Assembly: GCA_963971285.1 (NCBI GenBank)
Contig: OZ020251.1
Coordinates: 2,914,001-2,978,000, forward strand
DNA: 64,000 nt
DNA from: Astropecten irregularis
Lineage: Eukaryota; Echinodermata; Asteroidea; Paxillosida; Astropectinidae
Direction: 5' to 3'
The translations under genes were made by a program, and so were the position numbers. A model generated the notes under the pieces. It did no database searches and was not told the DNA's origin. It saw only the letters and a program-made list of their open reading frames with translations. Positions 42,652 to 56,911 of the stretch are shown here, one piece after another (the stretch's first letter is position 1; each line of letters starts with the position of its first letter).

Positions 42652-43805
42652 GATTTATCGCGTCAACTTTGGTTAATAACTAACCAAAATAATCTAGTAA
42701 ATAACCTAAAATTTTCTAATAATTTAAGTGAACGTCCTTGTAACGTTCTAAAAGTAAGACCAGATATTATTTATCGCGTCAACTTTGGTTAATAACTAAC
42801 CAAAATATTCTAGTAAATAACCTAACATTTTCTAATAATTTAAGTGAACGTCCTTGTAACGTTCTAAAAGTAAGACCAGACATTATTTATCGCGTCAACT
42901 TTGGTTAATAACTAACCAAAATATTCTAGTTAATAACCTAAATATTTCTAATAATTTCAGTGAACGTCCTTGTAACGTTCTAAAAGTAAGACCCGATATT
43001 ATTTATCGCGTCAACTTTGGTTAATAACTAACCAAAATATTCTAGTAAATAGCCTAAATTTTTCTAATAGTTTCAGTGAACGTCCTTGTAACGTTCTAAA
43101 AGTAAGACCAGATATTATTTATCGCGTCAACTTTGATTAATAACTAACCAAAATATTCTAGTAAATAACCTAAATTTTTCTAATAATTTCAGTGAACGTC
43201 CTTGTAACGTTCTAAAAGTAAGACCAGATATTATTTATCGCGTCAACTTTGGTTAATAACTAACCAAAATATTCTAGTAAATAACCTAAATTTTTCTAAT
43301 AATTTCAGTGAACGTCCTTGTAACGTTCTAAAAGTAAGATCAGACATTATTTATCGCGTCAACTTTGGTTAATAACTAACCAAAATATTCTAGTAAATAA
43401 CCTAAATATTACTAATAATTTCAGTGAACGTCCTTGTAACGTTCTAAAAGTAAGACCAGATATTATTTATCTCGTCAACTTTGGTTAATAACTAACCAAA
43501 ATATTCTAATAAATAACGTAAATTTTTCTCATAATTTTAGTGAACGTCCTTGTAACGTTCTAAAAGTAAGACCAGATATTATTTATCGCGTCAACTTTGG
43601 TTAATAACTAACCAAAATAATCTAGTAAATAACCTCAAATTTTCTAATAATTTAAGTGAACGTCCTTGTAACGTTCTAAAAGTAAGACCAGATATTATTT
43701 ATCGCGTCAACTTTGGTTAATAACTAACCAAAATATTCTAGTAAATAACCTAAATTTTTCTAATAATTTCAGTGAACGTCATTGTAACGTTCTAAAAGAA
43801 AGACC
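42652..43805. repeat. A array of U6, about 10 units
   Basis: Exactly four units (464 bp) shorter than the 1,618-bp class; the GAACTCCC to GTTACG block is missing. Confidence 0.9.
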
Positions 43806-43947
43806 GGATATAACCCAGTAGAAAGAAGGGATAATGCTTAATGGAGACAAGAAAAAGTGGTAGTAAAAATTACAAACGTAAAAGTTGCACACAAAAGCTA
43901 TATTCTACGAGGTGCATCTACGCTGCTTTGCAGTGCTCATTAACGCT

Positions 43948-44567
43948 GCTTCTTGCTGTCTAGTTTTATTAAATTGCATCGAGCATCAAAGGTGCTTCTT
44001 GCTGTCTAGTTTAATTAAATTGAATCGAGCATCAAAGGTGCTTCTTGCTGTCTAGTTTAATAAAATTGAATCGAGCATCAAAGGTGCTTCTTGCTGTCTA
44101 GTTTTATTAAATTGCATCGAGCATCAAAGGTGCTTCTTGCTGTCTAGTTTTATTAAATTGCATCGAGCATCAAAGGTGCTTCTTGCTGTCTAGTTTGATT
44201 AAATTGCATCGAGCATCAAAGGTGCTTCTTGCTGTCTAGTTTTATTAAATTGCATCGAGCATCAAAGGTGCTTCTTGCCATCTAGTTTTATTAAATTGCA
44301 TCGAGCATCAAAGGTGCTTCTTGCTGTCTCGTTTTATTAAATTGCATCGAGCATCAAGATCAAAGGTGCTTCTTGCTGTCTAGTTTTATTAAATTGCATC
44401 GAGCATCAAAGGTGCTTCTTGCTGTCTAGTTTTATTAAATTGCATCGAGCATCAAAGGTGCTTCTTGCTGTCTAGTTTTATTAAATTGCATTGAGCATCA
44501 AAGGTGCTTCTTGCTGTCTAGTTTTATTAAATTGCAACGAGCATCAAAGGTGCTTCTTGCTGTCTAG
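43948..44567. repeat. B array of U6 (620 bp)
   Basis: Standard length, both position markers present. Confidence 0.9.
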
Positions 44568-44615
44568 TTTTATTTTATTGAATGTAATTTTCATGTTTTC
44601 ATGAAAAAATCACAT

Positions 44616-44693
44616 GCTGGCTCAGGTGGGATTCGAACCCACGACCTCCTGCTTACTAGTGCAGGTGCCATACCGCTAGGCCACCGTGCTAGC
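44616..44693 (-). tRNA. tRNA-like gene, copy 6
   Basis: Same class as copy 4, with T6 restored relative to copy 5. Confidence 0.6.
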
Positions 44694-45780
44694 TGGGGTC
44701 TGCGGGGTGAATCGAATCCAGTATCGCGGCGAGTACCGCACTGCATACTTGAAAATGAAAAAGTTTTTGATGAAAGAGTTCATGAATGGAACAAAGAACA
44801 CAACGTGGAATGGAACCAAGAACGAAACATGGAACGGAACGTGGATTGGAACACAGAACAAAATGTAGAAAAAACACAGAACGGAACACAGAGTGGAACG
44901 CAGAAAGGGATGCACAACAGAATGCACGACGGAATACAGAACATTTGAACGCGGAGCGGAACGCAGTATACGGAATGCACAGATCGGAACGAGATTAGAA
45001 CACGGATATCGGATAATGAAGCACGAAAAAAACACGGGATGACACATGCAGAATAATCGCTACCTTCCGCATCCCATTCCTCTTCCCATTCTACGTTCAG
45101 TTCCGTGTTTAATTCAACCTTCTGCTCCAAGATCTTTTCCAAGATTCGTTCCAAGTACCGTTAAAAGTTCCATTCCACGATTTGTTCCATCTACCATTCA
45201 TTGACTCTTTCATCACTACCTTATTCATCTCCATGGGGGCCTATGTCAATAAACCTGGTAGCAGTCTACGTCCAAGCGAAAAGACCGCTAAGCCCGGTAG
45301 ACAGCCTACTTCCCGGTGGAAAGACCGGTAAGCCCAGTAGATAGGACTGTTCCCGGCAGTAAGACCGGATTAGCCCAGTAGAAAGATTGGCTTATGCCTA
45401 ATGGAGACAAGAAAAGCTTGCTAGTAAAAATTACAAACGTAAAAGTTGCACGCAAGAGCTATATTCTACGAGTTGCATCTACGCTGCTTTGCATTGCTCA
45501 CTAACGCTGCTTACTTAGTTCTAGAAGGAATAGAGAAAGTTAGAGAGCAGCAGACATCAGAGAAAAGACTGATGTTTAATGATTCTACTGCTTCACCTTA
45601 TTATTATTAAACTGGCAGACCTTTGCCTAGACCAGAAACAAGGAGTGACCCTCTTCACTGGTCTGTCGCAAAGGTTGGGGTAACAACGCCAGGCGGAAAA
45701 CTGGATAAGTTCTCCTACCCCTCAAATAACTAAGTTTTTATTTTATTGAATGAAATTTTCATATCTGCATTTTAAATATA

Positions 45781-47862
45781 GATTTATCGCGTCAACTTTG
45801 GTTAATAACTAACCAAAATAATCTAGTAAATAACCTAAAATTTTCTAATAATTTAAGTGAACGTCCTTGTAACGTTCTAAAAGTAAGACCAGATATTATT
45901 TATCGCGTCAACTTTGGTTAATAACTAACCAAAATATTCTAGTAAATAACCTAACATTTTCTAATAATTTAAGTGAACGTCCTTGTAACGTTCTAAAAGT
46001 AAGACCAGACATTATTTATCGCGTCAACTTTGGTTAATAACTAACCAAAATATTCTAGTTAATAACCTAAATATTTCTAATAATTTCAGTGAACGTCCTT
46101 GTAACGTTCTAAAAGTAAGACCCGATATTATTTATCGCGTCAACTTTGGTTAATAACTAACCAAAATATTCTAGTAAATAGCCTAAATTTTTCTAATAGT
46201 TTCAGTGAACGTCCTTGTAACGTTCTAAAAGTAAGACCAGATATTATTTATCGCGTCAACTTTGATTAATAACTAACCAAAATATTCTAGTAAATAACCT
46301 AAATTTTTCTAATAATTTCAGTGAACGTCCTTGTAACGTTCTAAAAGTAAGACCAGATATTATTTATCGCGTCAACTTTGGTTAATAACTAACCAAAATA
46401 TTCTAGTAAATAACCTAAATTTTTCTAATAATTTCAGTGAACGTCCTTGTAACGTTCTAAAAGTAAGATCAGACATTATTTATCATGTCAACTTTGGTTA
46501 ATAACTAACCAAAATATTCTAGTAAATAACCTAAATATTACTAATAATTTCAGTGAACGTCCTTGTAACGTTCTAAAAGTAAGACCAGATATTATTTATC
46601 TCGTCAACTTTGGTTAATAACTAACCAAAATATTCTAATAAATAACGTAAATTTTTCTCATAATTTTAGTGAACGTCCTTGTAACGTTCTAAAAGTAAGA
46701 CCAGATATTATTTATCGCGTCAACTTTGGTTAATAACTAACCAAAATAATCTAGTAAATAACCTCAAATTTTCTAATAATTTAAGTGAACGTCCTTGTAA
46801 CGTTCTAAAAGTAAGACCAGATATTATTTATCGCGTCAACTTTGGTTAATAACTAACCAAAATATTCTAGTAAATAACCTAAATTTTTCTAATAATTTCA
46901 GTGAACTCCCTTGTAACGTTCTAAAAGTAAGACCAGATATTATTTATCGCGTCAACTTTGGTTAATAACTAACCAAAATATTCTAGTTAATAACCTAAAT
47001 ATTTCTAATAATTTCAGTGAACGTCCTTGTAACGTTCTAAAAGTAAGACCAGATATTATTTATCGCGTCAACTTTGGTTAATAACTAACCAAAATATTCT
47101 AATAAATAACGTAAATTTTTCTCATAATTTTAGTGAACGTCCTTGTAACGTTCTAAAAGTAAGACCAGATATTATTTATCGCGTCAACTTTGGTTAATAA
47201 CTAACCAAAATAATCTAGTAAATAACCTCAAATTTTCTAATAATTTAAGTGAACGTCCTTGTAACGTTCTAAAAGTAAGACCAGATATTATTTATCGCGT
47301 CAACTTTGGTTAATAACTAACCAAAATATTCTAGTAAATAACCTAAATTTTTCTAATAATTTCAGTGAACTCCCTTGTAACGTTCTAAAAGTAAGACCAG
47401 ATATTATTTATCGCGTCAACTTTGGTTAATAACTAACCAAAATATTCTAGTTAATAACCTAAATATTTCTAATAATTTCAGTGAACGTCCTTGTAACGTT
47501 CTAAAAGTAAGACCAGATATTATTTATCGCGTCAACTTTGATTAATAACTAACCAAAATATTCTAGTAAATAACCTAAATTTTTCTAATAATTTCAGTGA
47601 ACGTCCTTGTAACGTTCTAAAAGTAAGACCAGATATTATTTATCGCGTCAACTTTGGTTAATAACTAACCAAAATATTCTAGTAAATAACCTAAATTTTT
47701 CTAATAATTTCAGTGAACGTCCTTGTTACGTTCTAAAAGTAAGACCAGATATTATTTATCGCGTCAACTTTGGTTAATAACTAACCAAAATATTCTAGTA
47801 AATAACCTAAATTTTTCTAATAATTTCAGTGAACGTCATTGTAACGTTCTAAAAGAAAGACC
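45781..47862. repeat. A array of U7, 18 units, 464-bp block duplication
   Basis: The GAACTCCC variant is at 46904 and 47368, exactly four units apart, and the array is four units longer than the 1,618-bp class. Confidence 0.9.
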
Positions 47863-48004
47863 GGATATAACCCAGTAGAAAGAAGGGATAATGCTTAATG
47901 GAGACAAGAAAAAGTGGTAGTAAAAATTACAAACGTAAAAGTTGCACACAAAAGCTATATTCTACGAGGTGCATCTACGCTGCTTTGCAGTGCTCATTAA
48001 CGCT

Positions 48005-48624
48005 GCTTCTTGCTGTCTAGTTTTATTAAATTGCATCGAGCATCAAAGGTGCTTCTTGCTGTCTAGTTTAATTAAATTGAATCGAGCATCAAAGGTGCTT
48101 CTTGCTGTCTAGTTTAATAAAATTGAATCGAGCATCAAAGGTGCTTCTTGCTGTCTAGTTTTATTAAATTGCATCGAGCATCAAATGTGCTTCTTGCTGT
48201 CTAGTTTTATTAAATTGCATCGAGCATCAAAGGTGCTTCTTGCTGTCTAGTTTGATTAAATTGCATCGAGCATCAAAGGTGCTTCTTGCTGTCTAGTTTT
48301 ATTAAATTGCATCGAGCATCAAAGGTGCTTCTTGCCATCTAGTTTTATTAAATTGCATCGAGCATCAAAGGTGCTTCTTGCTGTCTCGTTTTATTAAATT
48401 GCATCGAGCATCAAGATCAAAGGTGCTTCTTGCTGTCTAGTTTTATTAAATTGCATCGAGCATCAAAGGTGCTTCTTGCTGTCTAGTTTTATTAAATTGC
48501 ATCGAGCATCAAAGGTGCTTCTTGCTGTCTAGTTTTATTAAATTGCATTGAGCATCAAAGGTGCTTCTTGCTGTCTAGTTTTATTAAATTGCAACGAGCA
48601 TGAAAGGTGCTTCTTGCTGTCTAG
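48005..48624. repeat. B array of U7 (620 bp)
   Basis: The last unit reads GAGCATGAAAGG, a change shared with U8. Confidence 0.9.
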
Positions 48625-48672
48625 TTTTATTTTATTGAATGTAATTTTCATGTTTTCATGAAAAAATCACAT

Positions 48673-48750
48673 GCTGGCTCAGGTGGGATTCGAACCCACG
48701 ACCTCCTGCTTACTAGTGCAGGTGCCATACCGCTAGGCCACCGTGCTAGC
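48673..48750 (-). tRNA. tRNA-like gene, copy 7
   Basis: Same body as copy 1, T6 terminator. Confidence 0.6.
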
Positions 48751-49837
48751 TGGGGTCTGCGGGGTGAATCGAATCCAGTATCGCGGCGAGTACCGCACTG
48801 CATACTTGAAAATGAAAAAGTTTTTGATGAAAGAGTTCATGAACGGAACAAAGAACAGAACGTGGAATGGAACCAAGAACGAAACATGGAACGGAACGTG
48901 GATTGGAACACAGAACAAAATGTAGAAAAAACACAGAACGGAACACAGAGTGGAACGCAGAAAGGGATGCACAACAGAATGCACGACGGAATACAGAACA
49001 TTTGAACGCGGAGCGGAACGCAGTATACGGAATGCACAGATCGGAACGAGATTAGAACACGGATATCGGATAATGAAGCACGAAAAAAACACGGGATGAC
49101 ACATGCAGAATAATCGCTACCTTCCGCATCCCATTCCTCTTCCCATTCTACGTTCAGTTCCGTGTTTAATTCCACCTTCTGCTCCAAGATCTTTTCCAAG
49201 ATTCGTTCCAAGTACCGTTAAAAGTTCCATTCCACGATTTGTTCCATCTACCATTCATTGACTCTTTCATCACTACCTTATTCATCTCCATGGGGGCCTA
49301 TGTCAATAAACCTGGTAGCAGTCTACGTCCAAGCGAAAAGACCGCTAAGCCCGGTAGACAGCCTACTTCCCGGTGGAAAGACCGGTAAGCCCAGTAGATA
49401 GGACTCTTCCCGGCAGTAAGACCGGATTAGCCCAGTAGAAAGATTGGCTTATGCCTAATGGAGACAAGAAAAGCTTGCTAGTAAAAATTACAAACGTAAA
49501 AGTTGCACGCAAGAGCTATATTCTACGAGTTGCATCTACGCTGCTTTGCATTGCTCACTAACGCTGCTTACTTAGTTCTAGAAGGAATAGAGAAAGTTAG
49601 AGAGCAGCAGACATCAGAGAAAAGACTGATGTTTAATGATTCTACTGCTTCACCTTATTATTATTAAACTGGCAGACCTTTGCCTAGACCAGAAACAAGG
49701 AGTGACCCTCTTCACTGGTCTGTCGCAAAGGTTGGGGTAACAACGCCAGGCGGAAAACTGGATAAGTTCTCCTACCCCTCAAATAACTAAGTTTTTATTT
49801 TATTGAATGAAATTTTCATATCTGCATTTTAAATATA

Positions 49838-51455
49838 GATTTATCGCGTCAACTTTGGTTAATAACTAACCAAAATAATCTAGTAAATAACCTAAAATTT
49901 TCTAATAATTTAAGTGAACGTCCTTGTAACGTTCTAAAAGTAAGACCAGATATTATTTATCGCGTCAACTTTGGTTAATAACTAACCAAAATATTCTAGT
50001 AAATAACCTAACATTTTCTAATAATTTAAGTGAACGTCCTTGTAACGTTCTAAAAGTAAGACCAGACATTATTTATCGCGTCAACTTTGGTTAATAACTA
50101 ACCAAAATATTCTAGTTAATAACCTAAATATTTCTAATAATTTCAGTGAACGTCCTTGTAACGTTCTAAAAGTAAGACCCGATATTATTTATCGCGTCAA
50201 CTTTGGTTAATAACTAACCAAAATATTCTAGTAAATAGCCTAAATTTTTCTAATAGTTTCAGTGAACGTCCTTGTAACGTTCTAAAAGTAAGACCAGATA
50301 TTATTTATCGCGTCAACTTTGATTAATAACTAACCAAAATATTCTAGTAAATAACCTAAATTTTTCTAATAATTTCAGTGAACGTCCTTGTAACGTTCTA
50401 AAAGTAAGACCAGATATTATTTATCGCGTCAACTTTGGTTAATAACTAACCAAAATATTCTAGTAAATAACCTAAATTTTTCTAATAATTTCAGTGAACG
50501 TCCTTGTAACGTTCTAAAAGTAAGATCAGACATTATTTATCGCGTCAACTTTGGTTAATAACTAACCAAAATATTCTAGTAAATAACCTAAATATTACTA
50601 ATAATTTCAGTGAACGTCCTTGTAACGTTCTAAAAGTAAGACCAGATATTATTTATCTCGTCAACTTTGGTTAATAACTAACCAAAATATTCTAATAAAT
50701 AACCTAAATTTTTCTCATAATTTTAGTGAACGTCCTTGTAACGTTCTAAAAGTAAGACCAGATATTATTTATCGCGTCAACTTTGGTTAATAACTAACCA
50801 AAATAATCTAGTAAATAACCTCAAATTTTCTAATAATTTAAGTGAACGTCCTTGTAACGTTCTAAAAGTAAGACCAGATATTAATTATCGCGTCAACTTT
50901 GGTTAATAACTAACCAAAATATTCTAGTAAATAACCTAAATTTTTCTAATAATTTCAGTGAACTCCCTTGTAACGTTCTAAAAGTAAGACCAGATATTAT
51001 TTATCGCGTCAACTTTGGTTAATAACTAACCAAAATATTCTAGTTAATAACCTAAATATTTCTAATAATTTCAGTGAACGTCCTTGTAACGTTCTAAAAG
51101 TAAGACCAGATATTATTTATCGCGTCAACTTTGATTAATAACTAACCAAAATATTCTAGTAAATAACCTAAATTTTTCTAATAATTTCAGTGAACGTCCT
51201 TGTAACGTTCTAAAAGTAAGACCAGATATTATTTATCGCGTCAACTTTGGTTAATAACTAACCAAAATATTCTAGTAAATAACCTAAATTTTTCTAATAA
51301 TTTCAGTGAACGTCCTTGTTACGTTCTAAAAGTAAGACCAGATATTATTTATCGCGTCAACTTTGGTTAATAACTAACCAAAATATTCTAGTAAATAACC
51401 TAAATTTTTCTAATAATTTCAGTGAAAGTCATTGTAACGTTCTAAAAGAAAGACC
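49838..51455. repeat. A array of U8, 14 units (1,618 bp)
   Basis: Same length and almost the same variant order as U4; has AATAACCT where U4 has AATAACGT after the TATCTCG unit. Confidence 0.9.
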
Positions 51456-51597
51456 GGATATAACCCAGTAGAAAGAAGGGATAATGCTTAATGGAGACAA
51501 GAAAAAGTGGTAGTAAAAATTACAAACGTAAAAGTTGCACACAAAAGCTATATTCTACGAGGTGCATCTACGCTGCTTTGCAGTGCTCATTAACGCT

Positions 51598-52453
51598 GCT
51601 TCTTGCTGTCTAGTTTTATTAAATTGCATCGAGCATCAAAGGTGCTTCTTGCTGTCTAGTTTAATAAAATTGAATCGAGCATCAAAGGTGCTTCTTGCTG
51701 TCTAGTTTTATTTAATTGCATCGAGCATCAAAGGTGCTTCTTGCTGTCTAGTTTTATTAAATTGCATCGAGCATCAAAGGTGCTTCTTGCTGTCTAGTTT
51801 TATTAAATTGCATCGAGCATCAAAGGTGCTTCTTGCTGTCTAGTTTTATTAAATTGCATCGAGCATCAAAGGTGCTTCTTGCCATCTAGTTTTATTAAAT
51901 TGCATCGAGCATCAAAGGTGCTTCTTGCTGTCTCGTTTTATTAAATTGCATCGAGCATCAAGATCAAAGGTGCTTCTTGCCGTCTAGTTTTATTAAATTG
52001 CATCGAGCATCAAAGGTGCTTCTTGCTGTCTAGTTTTATTAAATTGCATCGAGCATCAAAGGTGCTTCTTGCTGTCTAGTTTTATTAAATTGCATTGAGC
52101 ATCAAAGGTGCTTCTTGCTGTCTAGTTTTATTAAATTGCATCGAGCATCAAAGGTGCTTCTTGCCATCTAGTTTTATTAAATTGCATCGAGCATCAAAGG
52201 TGCTTCTTGCTGTCTCGTTTTATTAAATTGCATCGAGCATCAAGATCAAAGGTGCTTCTTGCTGTCTAGTTTTATTAAATTGCATTGAGCATCAAAGGTG
52301 CTTCTTGCTGTCTAGTTTTATTAAATTGCATCGAGCATCAAAGGTGCTTCTTGCTGTCTAGTTTTATTAAATTGCATTGAGCATCAAAGGTGCTTCTTGC
52401 TGTCTAGTTTTATTAAATTGCAACGAGCATGAAAGGTGCTTCTTGCTGTCTAG
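51598..52453. repeat. B array of U8 (856 bp), block duplication
   Basis: The GCCATCTAG and GATCAA markers each occur twice; the GATCAA copies (about 51961 and 52243) are 282 bp apart, which is six repeats plus the 6-bp insertion. One GTTTAATTAAAT unit is lost. Confidence 0.9.
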
Positions 52454-52501
52454 TTTTATTTTATTGAATGTAATTTTCATGTTTTCATGAAAAAATCACA
52501 T

Positions 52502-52579
52502 GCTGGCTCAGGTGGGATTCGAACCCACGACCTCCTGCTTACTAGTGCAGGTGCCATACCGCTAGGCCACCGTGCTAGC
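52502..52579 (-). tRNA. tRNA-like gene, copy 8
   Basis: Same body as copy 1, T6 terminator. Confidence 0.6.
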
Positions 52580-53666
52580 TGGGGTCTGCGGGGTGAATCG
52601 AATCCAGTATCGCGGCGAGTACCGCACTGCATACTTGAAAATGAAAAAGTTTTTGATGAAAGAGTTCATGAACGGAACAAAGAACAGAACGTGGAATGGA
52701 ACCAAGAACGAAACATGGAACGGAACGTGGATTGGAACACAGAACAAAATGTAGAAAAAACACAGAACGGAACACAGAGTGGAACGCAGAAAGGGATGCA
52801 CAACAGAATGCACGACAGAATACAGAACATTTGAACGCGGAGCGGAACGCAGTATACGGAATGCACAGATCGGAACGAGATTAGAACACGGATATCGGAT
52901 AATGAAGCACGAAAAAAACACGGGATGACACATGCAGAATAATCGCTACCTTCCGCATCCCATTCCTCTTCCCATTCTACGTTCAGTTCCGTGTTTAATT
53001 CCACCTTCTGCTCCAAGATCTTTTCCAAGATTCGTTCCAAGTACCGTTAAAAGTTCCATTCCACGATTTGTTCCATCTACCATTCATTGACTCTTTCATC
53101 ACTACCTTATTCATCTCCATGGGGGCCTATGTCAATAAACCTGGTAGCAGTCTACGTCCAAGCGAAAAGACCGCTAAGCCCGGTAGACAGCCTACTTCCC
53201 GGTGGAAAGACCGGTAAGCCCAGTAGATAGGACTCTTCCCGGCAGTAAGACCGGATTAGCCCAGTAGAAAGATTGGCTTATGCCTAATGGAGACAAGAAA
53301 AGCTTGCTAGTAAAAATTACAAACGTAAAAGTTGCACGCAAGAGCTATATTCTACGAGTTGCATCTACGCTGCTTTGCATTGCTCACTAACGCTGCTTAC
53401 TTAGTTCTAGAAGGAATAGAGAAAGTTAGAGAGCAGCAGACATCAGAGAAAAGACTGATGTTTAATGATTCTACTGCTTCACCTTATTATTATTAAACTG
53501 GCAGACCTTTGCCTAGACCAGAAACAAGGAGTGACCCTCTTCACTGGTCTGTCGCAAAGGTTGGGGTAACAACGCCAGGCGGAAAACTGGATAAGTTCTC
53601 CTACCCCTCAAATAACTAAGTTTTTATTTTATTGAATGAAATTTTCATATCTGCATTTTAAATATA

Positions 53667-54936
53667 GATTTATCGCGTCAACTTTGGTTAATAACTAACC
53701 AAAATAATCTAGTAAATAACCTAAAATTTTCTAATAATTTAAGTGAACGTCCTTGTAACGTTCTAAAAGTAAGACCAGATATTATTTATCGCGTCAACTT
53801 TGGTTAATAACTAACCAAAATATTCTAGTAAATAACCTAACATTTTCTAATAATTTAAGTGAACGTCCTTGTTACGTTCTAAAAGTAAGACCAGACATTA
53901 TTTATCGCGTCAACTTTGGTTAATAACTAACCAAAATATTCTAGTTAATAACCTAAATATTTCTAATAATTTCAGTGAACGTCCTTGTAACGTTCTAAAA
54001 GTAAGACCCGATATTATTTATCGCGTCAACTTTGGTTAATAACTAACCAAAATATTCTAGTAAATAGCCTAAATTTTTCTAACAATTTCAGTGAACGTCC
54101 TTGTAACGTTCTAAAAGTAAGACCAGATATTATTTATCTCGTCAACTTTGGTTAATAACTAACCAAAATATTCTAATAAATAACCTAAATTTTTCTCATA
54201 ATTTTAGTGAACGTCCTTGTAACGTTCTAAAAGTAAGACCAGATATTATTTATCGCGTCAACTTTGGTTAATAACTAACCAAAATAATCTAGTAAATAGC
54301 CTCAAATTTTCTAATAATTTAAGTGAACGTCCTTGTAACGTTCTAAAAGTAAGACCAGATATTATTTATCGCGTCAACTTTGGTTAATAACTAACCAAAA
54401 TATTCTAGTAAATAACCTAAATTTTTCTAATAATTTCAGTGAACTCCCTTGTAACGTTCTAAAAGTAAGACCAGATATTATTTATCGCGTCAACTTTGGT
54501 TAATAACTAACCAAAATATTCTAGTTAATAACCTAAATATTTCTAATAATTTCAGTGAACGTCCTTGTAACGTTCTAAAAGTAAGACCAGATATTATTTA
54601 TCGCGTCAACTTTGATTAATAACTAACCAAAATATTCTAGTAAATAACCTAAATTTTTCTAATAATTTCAGTGAACGTCCTTGTAACGTTCTAAAAGTAA
54701 GACCAGATATTATTTATCGCGTCAACTTTGGTTAATAACTAACCAAAATATTCTAGTAAATAACCTAAATTTTTCTAATAATTTCAGTGAACGTCCTTGT
54801 TACGTTCTAAAAGTAAGACCAGATATTATTTATCGCGTCAACTTTGGTAAATAACTAACCAAAATATTCTAGTAAATAACATAAATTTTTCTAATAATTT
54901 CAGTGAACGTCATTGTAACGTTCTAAAAGAAAGACC
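53667..54936. repeat. A array of U9, 11 units
   Basis: Three units (348 bp) shorter than the 1,618-bp class: the GATTAATAAC, plain and GATCAGACATT units before the TATCTCG unit are absent. Confidence 0.9.
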
Positions 54937-55078
54937 GGATATAACCCAGTAGAAAGAAGGGATAATGCTTAATGGAGACAAGAAAAAGTGGTAGTAAAAA
55001 TTACAAACGTAAAAGTTGCACACAAAAGCTATATTCTACGAGGTGCATCTACGCTGCTTTGCAGTGCTCATTAAAGCT

Positions 55079-55698
55079 GCTTCTTGCTGTCTAGTTTTAT
55101 TAAATTGCATCGAGCATCAAAGGTGCTTCTTGCTGTCTAGTTTAATTAAATTGAATCGAGCATCAAAGGTGCTTCTTGCTGTCTAGTTTAATAAAATTGA
55201 ATCGAGCATCAAAGGTGCTTCTTGCTGTCTAGTTTTATTTAATTGCATCGAGCATCAAAGGTGCTTCTTGCTGTCTAGTTTTATTAAATTGCATCGAGCA
55301 TCAAAGGTGCTTCTTGCTGTCTAGTTTTATTAAATTGCATCGAGCATCAAAGGTGCTTCTTGCTGTCTAGTTTTATTAAATTGCATCGAGCATCAAAGGT
55401 GCTTCTTGCCATCTAGTTTTATTAAATTGCATCGAGCATCAAAGGTGCTTCTTGCTGTCTCGTTTTATTAAATTGCATCGAGCATCAAGATCAAAGGTGC
55501 TTCTTGCTGTCTAGTTTTATTAAATTGCATCGAGCATCAAAGGTGCTTCTTGCTGTCTAGTTTTATTAAATTGCATCGAGCATCAAAGGTGCTTCTTGCT
55601 GTCTAGTTTTATTAAATTGCATTGAGCATCAAAGGTGCTTCTTGCTGTCTAGTTTTATTAAATTGCAACGAGCATCAAAGGTGCTTCTTGCTGTCTAG
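55079..55698. repeat. B array of U9 (620 bp)
   Basis: Standard length. Has TTTATTTAATTGC, shared with U8. Confidence 0.9.
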
Positions 55699-55746
55699 TT
55701 TTATTTTATTGAATGTAATTTTCATGTTTTCATGAAAAAATCACAT

Positions 55747-55824
55747 GCTGGCTCAGGTGGGATTCGAACCCACGACCTCCTGCTTACTAGTGCAGGTGCC
55801 ATACCGCTAGGCCACCGTGCTAGC
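55747..55824 (-). tRNA. tRNA-like gene, copy 9
   Basis: Same body as copy 1, T6 terminator. Confidence 0.6.
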
Positions 55825-56911
55825 TGGGGTCTGCGGGGTGAATCGAATCCAGTATCGCGGCGAGTACCGCACTGCATACTTGAAAATGAAAAAGTTTTTG
55901 ATGAAAGAGTTCATGAACGGAACAAAGAACAGAACGTGGAATGGAACCAAGAACGAAACATGGAACGGAACGTGGATTGGAACACAGAACAAAATGTAGA
56001 AAAAACACAGAACGGAACACAGAGTGGAACGCAGAAAGGGATGCACAACAGAATGCACGACGGAATACAGAACATTTGAACGCGGAGCGGAACGCAGTAT
56101 ACGGAATGCACAGATCGGAACGAGATTAGAACACGGATATCGGATAATGAAGCACGAAAAAAACACGGGATGACACATGCAGAATAATCGCTACCTTCCG
56201 CATCCCATTCCTCTTCCCATTCTACGTTCAGTTCCGTGTTTAATTCCACCTTCTGCTCCAAGATCTTTTCCAAGATTCGTTCCAAGTACCGTTAAAAGTT
56301 CCATTCCACGATTTGTTCCATCTACCATTCATTGACTCTTTCATCACTACCTTATTCATCTCCATGGGGGCCTATGTCAATAAACCTGGTAGCAGTCTAC
56401 GTCCAAGCGAAAAGACCGCTAAGCCCGGTAGACAGCCTACTTCCCGGTGGAAAGACCGGTAAGCCCAGTAGATAGGACTCTTCCCGGCAGTAAGACCGGA
56501 TTAGCCCAGTAGAAAGATTGGCTTATGCCTAATGGAGACAAGAAAAGCTTGCTAGTAAAAATTACAAACGTAAAAGTTGCACGCAAGAGCTATATTCTAC
56601 GAGTTGCATCTACGCTGCTTTGCATTGCTCACTAACGCTGCTTACTTAGTTCTAGAAGGAATAGAGAAAGTTAGAGAGCAGCAGACATCAGAGAAAAGAC
56701 TGATGTTTAATGATTCTACTGCTTCACCTTATTATTATTAAACTGGCAGACCTTTGCCTAGACCAGAAACAAGGAGTGACCCTCTTCACTGGTCTGTCGC
56801 AAAGGTTGGGGTAACAACGCCAGGCGGAAAACTGGATAAGTTCTCCTACCCCTCAAATAACTAAGTTTTTATTTTATTGAATGAAATTTTCATATCTGCA
56901 TTTTAAATATA

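Larger units (their letters stand above)
42480..45608. repeat. Macro-unit U6 (3,129 bp)
   Basis: H 42480, A 42652-43805, B 43948-44567, tRNA-like 44616-44693, E 44767-45197. First unit whose A array starts GCGTCAACTTTGG, a form kept in U7 to U11. Confidence 0.9.
45609..49665. repeat. Macro-unit U7 (4,057 bp)
   Basis: H 45609, A 45781-47862, B 48005-48624, tRNA-like 48673-48750, E 48824-49254. From here on E has the GAACAGAACGTGG form, as in U0. Confidence 0.9.
49666..53494. repeat. Macro-unit U8 (3,829 bp)
   Basis: H 49666, A 49838-51455, B 51598-52453, tRNA-like 52502-52579, E 52653-53083. Confidence 0.9.
53495..56739. repeat. Macro-unit U9 (3,245 bp)
   Basis: H 53495, A 53667-54936, B 55079-55698, tRNA-like 55747-55824, E 55898-56328. 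Confidence 0.9.
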
